Shown here one piece after another: positions 56,222 to 64,000 of a stretch of 64,000 bases of DNA. Each line of letters starts with the position of its first letter. Position 1 is the first letter of the stretch. Below the pieces are notes generated by a model. That model was given only the letters and a program-made list of their open reading frames with translations. It was not told the DNA's origin and ran no database searches. The stretch lies in the NCBI GenBank assembly GCA_964058845.1, contig CAXKVR010000435.1:1-64000 (forward strand), given 5' to 3'. Both the position numbers and the translations under genes were made by a program. This DNA is from Carex sylvatica. Its lineage: Eukaryota; Streptophyta; Magnoliopsida; Poales; Cyperaceae.

Positions 56222-56284
56222 TGAAGGGCCTTATGCTTGTCTGGATGCCACTTCAAAGCAGCGAACCTGAATCTGTAGACAAAC
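56222..56284 (-). pseudogene. J-domain (DnaJ-like) exon fragment with HPDK motif
   Basis: After a CTACAG acceptor the minus strand reads FRFAALKWHPDKHKALQ and ends at a GTTATC donor-like site. The LKWHPDKH block contains the HPD tripeptide that J-domains use to stimulate Hsp70. The rest of the J-domain (normally an AEEKFK...AYxxL helix next) is not seen downstream, so this is a fragment or a decayed gene. Confidence 0.62.
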
Positions 56285-56690
56285 AGAATCATATGCAGAT
56301 TTGATGTGATCCAGTATCAATGAACCAGTGCGTGGCAACCCAAGTGTGGCTCTGTGGATCATCAAATATGTAGCGTTCCATCTCTCTTCACCTTCATCTA
56401 AATGTCACTGTCATCGTAGAATTTCTTATTTTGATTTTGATGCCAGTTCGAGTTCTCCCCATTCAAAACCACCTAGACCATATTTTGAAAAAGTAAATTT
56501 GCACCATCTGACAAATGATATACAGTGTATGACAACCAACCACTAAGGACCGCCAAATCCTATTTAAAAGCTTATCACAGTTTAAGTAAGTTCAAATTGT
56601 ATTGGCTATCAAAGCTTAATTGAAAAATTAGGGCTTAGTAATTTAGTTACCTAGTTATTTGGCATCTCAATAGATTAGAAGACACCTGAG

Positions 56691-56775
56691 CTGTTTTTCT
56701 ATCGAAAAGAAGGTTTTTTAGTGCACTCTTTGCATCAGCCTGTTTCTGACGCACAGTATATCTAACATATGTCTT
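56691..56775 (-). pseudogene. Probable upstream exon of the same J-domain gene relic
   Basis: The minus strand reads YVRYTVRQKQADAKSALKNL, then LFDRKTAQ, and stops at a GTGTCT donor-like site. The Lys/Gln/Ala-rich helix fits the region before HPDK in plant J-domain proteins, but the phase does not join cleanly to the 56284 exon. Assignment rests on position and strand. Confidence 0.4.
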
Positions 56776-56842
56776 GTACACAGTATATCACAAATTGCTT
56801 GTACTTCTGGGGCTCATCAAACCTCCTCACCAAGGACCACAC
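56762..56842 (-). pseudogene. PYR/PYL/RCAR abscisic-acid receptor exon fragment
   Basis: After a CTGCAG acceptor the minus strand reads VWSLVRRFDEPQKYKQFV, then IYCVQDIC and a stop. VWSLVRRFDxPQKYKxFVxxC is the start of an exon in PYL-type receptors, where an intron precedes VWS. The remaining START-like domain (gate and latch loops) is absent, so only about 22 conserved residues survive. It directly abuts the J-domain relic on the same strand. Confidence 0.72.
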
Positions 56843-57330
56843 CTGCAGTTTTGAGTAAACAAATTGATGTCATGAGCTTTTTCTACTGTTGCTTCTTTCT
56901 CTTTATTTGTTTTCCCAAATTGTGTGTACTGGCTGGTGCTCAGTTCAAATTTTGCTTTTTGTGCTAATAGGCAAAACGGTTGACCTAACTTTAGCACTGA
57001 TTATCAAATCGCCAACCAGAATAATGAACACTTTGTCCACGACGAATGCATAAAAGTCCATAAATTAAGATATTTTCCAAGAATTACTATAGCCAACATT
57101 GTCAATAATTTAATATTGAACCCACAAAATAGTTCAAAAGAAGTTCGAATTTGGAATATACCAAGTACAGCAAGGTCAAAATTAGCGTACTTTAAAAAAA
57201 TAACGTACTCTAATGAAAAGAGGAGGCAGATGCATGGACAGCGGCGGAGCAGGAGGAGGGAGGTCGAGACACATCACGCGACATCACCTCCAACTCTGCG
57301 CTCTAAATTATTTTTTTCTTTAATAAATGT
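56843..57330. other. Intergenic DNA, no gene seen
   Basis: 'gctggtgctcagttcaaattttgctttttgtgc' and flanks look like decayed intron. A GC-richer AGGAGG tract starts at 57220. Confidence 0.4.
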
Positions 57331-57337
57331 TCGATCT

Positions 57338-57425
57338 GGGAGAGGAGTCAGTCAGAGGTGGAGGAGTAGGTCCGATCGAAAAGATGTCAGAGGCGGAGGA
57401 GTAGGTCCGATCTGGAACAAGTAGA
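57338..57425. repeat. Tandem duplication with GGAGGAGTAGGTCCGATC core
   Basis: 'cagaggtggaggagtaggtccgatcg' (57352) and 'cagaggcggaggagtaggtccgatctgg' (57388) are in tandem with a period of about 36 bp. A third 'tgttcgatctgggagag' resembles the core. Confidence 0.65.
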
Positions 57426-57529
57426 AGGTGCGGCTAGGGTTTCAGAAAAGTGCGACGAAAGAAGGAGAGGGCTCTCGTGCTGTGGAGAGACCCGAAGGAG
57501 GCATCGGGGAGGAGCAAGTTCGATCTTTT

Positions 57530-58020
57530 CAATTTTAATTCTAATCACAGCATTACGTGTGACAATATGTGTAACAATACGTGTAGCGGATTCAATTTAA
57601 ACTAAATGTAGACTTCTACATGTATAAATGTATAAAGAATGTATTTAATCAAAGGAAAGCATATTATTTGACTGGAGGGTTCATATTCAATCTGAATTTA
57701 CATAAATCAATCTTTGCCGTTGGAGTTTCAGGACAGCCTACTCAATTTAAGATGCATAATATAGATGAGATGAGATGAGATATATAATATATTTTAATAT
57801 ATATTATGAAAATTTTATATTATTCATCGTTATAATTAAATAAATATTATAAATTTTAATATTTTTAATGTTATTTTAATAACTATCCCATCTGATTCAG
57901 ATCTGTATCACATCTGTAACCGTATCAAAAAAAATAAAAAAAAATAATGGATATGGTTTTGCCACAGCGGATAGTATCCGCTTCGTTTTCACCCTACCTG
58001 TAGGCCTTTTTAAAGTTCGT
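57530..58020. mobile_element. hAT-end fragment in the ALG9 upstream region
   Basis: It ends 'gcggatagtatccgcttcgttttcaccctacc' (57967-57999), the GTTTTCACCCTA terminus also seen at 18345 and 51209. A TGAGA pentamer run and AT-rich filler precede it. The left end was not found. Confidence 0.45.
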
Positions 58021-58077
58021 GCAAATTTCAATCAGACGGTCCGAATCTGAACTCAAAAGTTCGAGTTAATTCAGAGG

Positions 58078-58083
58078 CACGTG
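58078..58083. promoter_or_regulatory. G-box CACGTG upstream of ALG9
   Basis: CACGTG within GGCACGTGCC lies about 200 bp before the ALG9 start codon. G-boxes bind bZIP and bHLH factors in plants. Functional use is inferred from position only. Confidence 0.4.
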
Positions 58084-58284
58084 CCAAGCACGCCGAAAGG
58101 AAAAAAAAATACAAAAGAAGAAAAAAAAAAAAAAGATGCTCCGTGCAGTGCTCGCCTCGACAGAAGTAAAAGCAAAAGCATAAAAAAAAACGAAAAAAAA
58201 ATAGTAAGAAGAAGAACGAAGTGAGCGGGTGTGACATTTTCCTCCACCTTCAGTCCTCAGCTCGCGATTTCGGAGAGAGAGACC

Positions 58285-61200
58285 ATGCTGTCGACGGAGA
58301 TGCGGCAGCGCCGGCCGATACCGGCGACGGAGGCTGGATCAAGCTCCGATCGGTACACTGACGAATCGAGAGATCGCAGGAGGAGAGATAATGTCGGAGA
58401 GGTAGAAGACAAGGGATTACGCTGGTTTCTACCATTGCTGGTGCTCGGATGCCTCCGCCACATGAGCGCCACCTCGAACATCGTCCATGACTGCGACGAG
58501 GTCTTCAATTACTGGGAGCCACTCCATTATGTCCTGTACAAATCGGGGTTTCAGACCTGGGAGTATAGGTTCGTGCCATTTTTTCTTCTTTTCACTGCAG
58601 CACCGTTACTCAGTTAGACAAAAACAACTTGTACATAAACTGGATATTAATACTTCACTTTATTCTGTTTCCGTATCTAATCTGGAATGTTTTCAGTACA
58701 TGCACATTAATAAAGGAACTTGGGTGCAATTCACCTTTTTTATGCACAAAATGTTGAGGAATTTTGCATTTAACCCAGACGAATGCCTTATTATAAATTA
58801 CAACTAGTTTGTGTCTGTACCTTATGCAACCCCTCATAGTTGCTGATTCGAATTCCATCCTTGCCTAGTTAGCACAAATAGCCATCTTTACTCTTGAGTT
58901 TTTGTATGCATAATTGGGTAAACTGTTTCAGGGGTATCAATGAAAAAACAGTTGTAACTGAGGAGATACTTGCATGGATCAAATGCATGATTTAACATTT
59001 TTTGTTCTTTTTGATGATAATTTGGATTGTGATGATTTAAAGGTTTGACTTTAATTTGGTTGAACCAGCAAATAAACCAATTTTTTTTTTTAATATTTTT
59101 TTATTCAGGTAAAAAAAAACCTAAATAATCTAATTTGGGTTTTCCAAATGTTGCTTTAACTGAACCATCTGAACAACAACACCGAACCCACATACCTCTA
59201 TTTCCTAAATTGTAGAATCTTAGTTCATTTATTTCCATGCAGCTCAGAGTTTTCATTGAGATCCTACTTGTACATCTTTATCCATGCACTTGTGGCACGA
59301 CCTGCTTCTCTGTTTTATTTCGAGGATAAGGTTTGAATAAAGTAGCATTTTATTTTATTTACATCTCTGTTTATATTAAATATTTGCAATTGGTAGGAGC
59401 TTTACATGGTTTTTATTTAAATCAGTAGCACCAACTTTGTGGCTAATATTTGTATACATCAAAATAAGGATCTATGATGCTTGAAATGTAATTTATTTTG
59501 ATCCAAAATTGCCTCAATTATGGCTAAATCAGCAATGAAACAATGAACGTTCAAAGAAAATACAAACTGAAACCTAATCAAGGACAGCTGGCACTGTAAG
59601 CTGATTTGTATTATCATCATACAGACTGAAATAGGCTCTTCTTAGAAATTAAACAACAAGTGAGAACACTGACCACAATACAAGGTGTTTGTTTATTTAT
59701 TTATTTGCAAATTGGATAAAGTTTTTCTGTATTTGAAAGTATATCTAACATTAACATTTTTCATATCGCCAACCTACAACCAACCTCTGTTTCTTACTTT
59801 TGCAAATGACATTGAAATTTTAAACCAAAGTACATGTGTAGTGTATAGAATCAAATTGATTCTTCAAATAAGAGAAAAACAAATGACATGTTTGCTAAAA
59901 TGTTAGAACCTAACAACCAAATCCTCTTAATTCTATTGGTGCATACTATAACTAAATTAAAGAATGAGAGCTCCTTTGGAAGAGTGTAAATTGGTAATGT
60001 TTGATACAAAGAACGTTTCTCATTATTGAATATAGTTGCGATTAGAAATCTTGGGCATTCTTAGAGATCATGTTTAATATTGGGCTTAGTTTGCAAAAGA
60101 ACCCAAGTTGATTGGCTGCCCACCTGAGCTGGTTAAGCTTATTGTTGCTTAATTAATCAGACCCAAATCAGCTTTCTTGACCAGCGTATAGGTAGGGTGA
60201 GCGATCTATATGAAGCTAAGTTGTAACTATTAAGATTAATATGCCTCAGAAATGACCAAACTTGACAATTTAGCTACGTTGCTTGTTTGATCCGACCCAG
60301 CAAAATATGGATCAGGCTGAACCAGACAGTCTTTCTAAATATTATATGCCAGCCCCAGGCCTCAGCTGAACCAACATAACTAACCCATGGGTTCCCCTAA
60401 GCTAACTCATAATTTCTTCTAGGCACGTGTCTTCTTCTCAGTAAGACTCTTCCTCGGCATAATTTCAACTATTACAGAGACGGCTCTTGTGGTTGCTCTC
60501 TCTAGAAAATATGGAAAAAGACTTGGCTTGTATGCCTTGGCAATGCTCTGCCTAACCAGTGGCTGCTTCTTTGCGAGCACAAGTAAGGGACTTTTCTTTT
60601 ACTGATTTCAACAAAAAAAAATTGCCACGTCTAGGTTGATGCTTCATTAAGTCTGGCATGAGTTTTTCTCTATTCTAGCTATTTTTGGACATAAACAAGT
60701 TTTACACTTAGAAATAGAACATCTAGGTTTAACATTATTAGTTCTAGGCTGACCTCTATTCTGAACAAGTTTTCCACATTTGCTCGTTATCTTATTTGCA
60801 TCAAGTCGGATATGTTGTTGGAGAATTCATAAAAAAACCCTACCAGACTGAAGTTTTTAATTCATTTGTTATCATATGCTAAATGGTTGTGGTGTGCTTA
60901 ACTGTAAGGCAATGACAGAAGTCAACTTTACAAATTAGTTGAGGTCTTATTTATAATCAATAAGGCAATGTTGAACTCAAAAGCACCAGGAAAAATAAAT
61001 TTATACCTTAACAAGATTATTCTACAGGCATATGCTAGAATACAAATTATATTTATATATATTCTGCCTGGTGCATTTGTATCAGAGGTTCCACTATTTA
61101 TGCATTTTCAGATAAGCAGACATCAATAGAACATGGTACAAAATCATACAAATGGTATATCAAACTAAGAACCTTGCAAAAATGGTATTATCCATGCAAA

Positions 61201-63567
61201 GTTCACACAAACATACTGGGTGACATAAAAGCATTTGACAGTTTTGTTGATTTTAGCACAGCTAAGTTCCATCAAATTTTTGAAAAAGAAAGTTGCAGGC
61301 GATTAAAAAATTGTTACTCTCTTTTTTAATAGGTTTTCTCCCTAGTAGCTTCTCCATGTATGCTGTTACGCTTTCCTCAGCACTCTTTCTTTTCGAGAAA
61401 TATGCAGCTGCCGTTTCTGTGGCTGCTGCTGGTGTAATTCTCGGATGGCCTTTCTCAATCTTGGTAGTTCTTCCAGTTACTATTTTCTCCCTAATGAGAG
61501 GCCCATTTACAAAAGTTTTCTTCTCTGGGCTACTTACTTCCCTCACACTGCTTGTAAGTACTTTTTTGCTCTACTTTGTTGTATCTGTGCTGCTAAAGAA
61601 AGAAACAAATCTGCTGTTATTCCGATCCCAACCATTGATCTTCGTTTAGATTCACACATGAAAAACTATCTTCGTTGAGATTTGCACATGGAAAAATTTG
61701 AATGGTTGGGATTGGAATAGCAGGTTCCTGTTATTCCTTTGGCATAACAGAAGATTTATTTCCTCTAAAGAACTGTTTTTCATCAACTAATCACACTACA
61801 CATTCTGATCTGTTTGGACGTACAAACTTGTTTATACATAGAACTAATAATATATCTATGGCTTCATTTGCAAATTACACCTCATAGGTAAACATCAAGG
61901 TAAGTTAGCAGCCCCTGTAAAATGTTCATAGTTTTGGTACTTGTGTCAAAAGAAAGAGAATTTGTTTATGACAAATTTATTCCAACTGGAACCTGCTTCA
62001 GCAGAAGAAAAAGGGGTGCTTGTTGATGAGCAACAAGATCATCAACATTTGATGGGATTTGGATTTTCCAGTACATAACTATGTGGTATTATTACAAGTA
62101 CAATAAGTTCTGTTTTTTGTATACTCCAATAAATACTTGGTTACACCAAAAAACCTTGGAAAAATAAATGTTATAGATTAAACAAGTAACAATCCCAATA
62201 AAACTCTTTATTAACTGGCCGAACTCATGAAAGAAACAGAAATAGGTGTTACTATACCAAAAGGGATATAATAACAGTACATGTTTTCTTGTACTGGCCT
62301 GCAAATGTTGCTAATATATCTCAACTATCTTTGAAGAATACATGATCAGGCTCAATTATTATAATTTGAATTTAGGGTCTGTCGTTTTTTGCGGACTACC
62401 ACAGCTATGGCAAGTGGACATTCTCAGTCTTCAATCTTCTCAAGTACAATGTACTTGGAGGTGGTGAAAGTCACCTTTATGGTACTGAGGGGTTCTTGTT
62501 CTATTTCAGAAATGGGTTTAACAACTTCAATTTTGCATTTGTTCTGGCACTGCTTTTTGTGGCAATTATCCCAATTTCAAGGAAAAAGTATGTGCCTGAT
62601 TTAGCGATAGTCGTCTCACCAGTGTATATTTGGCTGGCTTTCATGTCCTTGCAAGCCCACAAAGAAGAAAGGTATTGTGTGAATGTTCATTGTTGTTCTT
62701 AATGGGTTCGTGGATGGTAGCTATTGGTCAACAAAGATAAACCTTAGATATTTGCCTCAAATAACTCTCAACTATGCAATGATGCCACTAGTTATTCAAT
62801 TTAGTATCAATAGCCTTAAATATGGTTATTGAGCAGCTAGAAAGTTGTAAAGCCAGTTGACTACAAAAATGCCAGTTTATATTCTTTATAAGTAAACTCA
62901 TGGTTGTCTTTCTACATTCTGAGAAGACATTCAAATCAATTTATTTTTTTTGGCAAAATCTGAAATATGATATGTGTATGCCAGAAAATTGTAGGACCTT
63001 ATAAAATATGTAATGTCCCCTTAATTTATTTGTTGTTTATCATTTAATTGATGATATTGATTACCTCGATCCGAGTCACAAGTCCCTGGCAAAAATATGC
63101 CAACACAAGTTACAAAGGAACAAGAAGAAATAATGAAGAAAGGCAATGATATTTTTTTCACTGGTTAACAATGCTCTTGAATACTGGATCACAATACCCA
63201 TATGTGAAATAGATATGTACTTCTTTTTTTTTTTTTCCTTTTTTGCTATCATGGGTTTTCTTCATAGACATCATAGAGAAAGATAACCATGAGTTTACTA
63301 ATAAATCATGGAAATTAATATCATTTGCTTCTTATAAGAGTCTCGCACTAATAAATATGAAAATATTTGTCTGATAGCCTAAATGAAACATTCCAAAGGA
63401 TATAGAAAAGATGCCTATTTTTCTTATACTTCATCTCTCTTTGTTTCTCATGCAGATTTCTTTATCCAATTTACCCACTAATATGTGTTGCGGCTACTGC
63501 TGTGATCGACAGTTGTCCTGACATTTTTTATGACAAGTATTCCAATGAGCAGTCTATATTTTACAAA
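58285..63567 (+). CDS. ALG9: ALG9-type alpha-1,2-mannosyltransferase (GT22), 3' end outside window
   Basis: Six exons are visible: 58285-58568, 59243-59330, 60423-60582, 61333-61553, 62376-62671, 63456-63567, all GT-AG with matching phases, giving 387 residues. Plant ALG9 is roughly 570 residues, so the last third is missing to the right. Residues 1-43 are a basic N-terminal tail. A first membrane segment (about 47-60) is followed by the lumenal loop NIVHDCDEVFNYWEPLHY (65-82), the GT22 counterpart of the acidic catalytic motif. Later segments include ALVVALSRKYGKRLGLYA, TSFLPSSFSMYAVTLSS, ADYHSYGKWTFSVFNLLKYN, NVLGGGESHLYGTEG and HKEERFLYPIYP (HKEER at 346-350), all typical of ALG9. The enzyme acts in the ER membrane, adding alpha-1,2-mannose from dolichyl-phosphate-mannose to the lipid-linked N-glycan precursor. 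An in-frame GTG lies 54 bp upstream, but the first ATG is 58285. Confidence 0.93.
58569..59242. other. ALG9 intron 1
   Basis: GTTCGT donor, TGCAG acceptor. No other gene or element recognised inside it. Confidence 0.8.
59331..60422. other. ALG9 intron 2
   Basis: GTTTGA donor, TTCTAG acceptor. AT-rich, with no nested gene seen. Confidence 0.8.
60583..61332. other. ALG9 intron 3
   Basis: GTAAGG donor, TAATAG acceptor. No nested gene seen. Confidence 0.8.
61554..62375. other. ALG9 intron 4
   Basis: GTAAGT donor, TTTAG acceptor. A short inverted-repeat pair occurs near its start: 'ctgttattccgatcccaaccatt' (61612) and 'aatggttgggattggaatagcagg' (61701), with 'ttcgttgagatttNcacatgNaaaa' pairs between them. 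This suggests a small MITE at about 61610-61730. Confidence 0.65.
62672..63455. other. ALG9 intron 5
   Basis: GTATTG donor, TGCAG acceptor. No nested gene seen. Confidence 0.8.
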
Positions 63568-64000
63568 GTAAGCTTTATCCTGACTCTATATCTGTGTGTT
63601 ATTTAACTTTTATTTTTCAAATTAAGATCGGTTCAACGTTATTCCCAAACAATGCATCATTTATTGTTGTTGCACATACTAACCAACTTTTTGCTTACTT
63701 TGAAATGACTCAAGGTGTCATTACTTTCGTGAAACAAAATTTTGACTAAGCTGATATTGCCATTTCTATATCAATACATCAACTAAACAGCTAAATTTCA
63801 TATAATCTCTTTATAACTAGTTGGACTTGGAGCCAGCATATGAATCACGCATGCTCTATTGTTCAATTGAACTTTGCCTTTTTTTTTTATAAAGGTTTTG
63901 GGGGTGGGGAATTGTCACTAGAATCAGTGGGCAAAATTCTAAGTAGTGAAGGAATATGCATTTTTTCATCAATGCAGTGCTTGTGCAAATATGCCAAAAT
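63568..64000. other. Start of ALG9 intron 6, runs off the window
   Basis: It begins with a GTAAGC donor. No acceptor followed by family-like coding sequence appears before the end. Confidence 0.7.

Noticed and set aside
58231..58284. Upstream in-frame start for ALG9 at a GTG
   Set aside because: GTG initiation is not expected in a plant nuclear gene. The ATG at 58285 is the first in frame.

Overview
The window is AT-rich nuclear DNA from a flowering plant. Three multi-exon genes with GT-AG introns belong to plant-typical families, and the spaces between them are filled with plant class II transposons (Mutator-type, hAT-type, long foldback MITEs), LTR-type debris and degraded host gene fragments. 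Family content (ALG9, a CID-type RNA-binding protein, a REM-like B3 factor, relics of FAR1, PYL and DODA genes) suggests an angiosperm, probably a eudicot. The species cannot be fixed from the sequence.

Layout. Bases 1-33,200 hold no intact gene. They are a transposon field in which many boundaries can be set by target-site duplications (TSDs): Mutator-type MITEs (7493-7779, 26824-27242, 29453-29808), a 4-kb Mutator-like element with about 390-bp terminal inverted repeats and an internally deleted FAR1-type gene (8878-12929), a 1.1-kb long-TIR element (13695-14778), two nested foldbacks (17201-18023 with 17464-17907 inside), hAT MITEs with perfect 8-bp TSDs (15377-16027, 30485-30993), and a 936-bp Pack-MULE carrying an NAD synthetase fragment (22341-23276). 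Minisatellites and a recurring foldback family, often sitting in TA microsatellites, fill much of the rest.

The first gene (coding span 33,625-37,948, +) encodes a PAM2-plus-two-RRM protein of the CID8-13 group. The second (39,845-42,176, +) encodes a two-B3-domain REM-like transcription factor and lies between two direct copies of a roughly 0.9-kb segment. From 43 to 57 kb the DNA is again repetitive: an LTR-type remnant, a 4159-bp hAT element with a perfect 8-bp TSD that carries a PHD-like zinc-finger ORF, the last exon of a DODA/LigB gene as a pseudogene, two members of an unclassified element family with a spacing-conserved triple motif, and a small PYL/J-domain fragment cluster. The third gene (58,285 to beyond 63,567, +) encodes the ER mannosyltransferase ALG9. 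Its 3' end lies outside the window.

The three intact genes have unrelated jobs (mRNA/poly(A)-binding protein interaction, transcription, N-glycan assembly) and no operon-like link. The most notable content is gene-fragment capture by transposons: NAD synthetase in a Pack-MULE, a PHD finger in a hAT element, and a FAR1 relic in a Mutator-like element. All homology calls were made from recognised motifs by eye; no database search was run.
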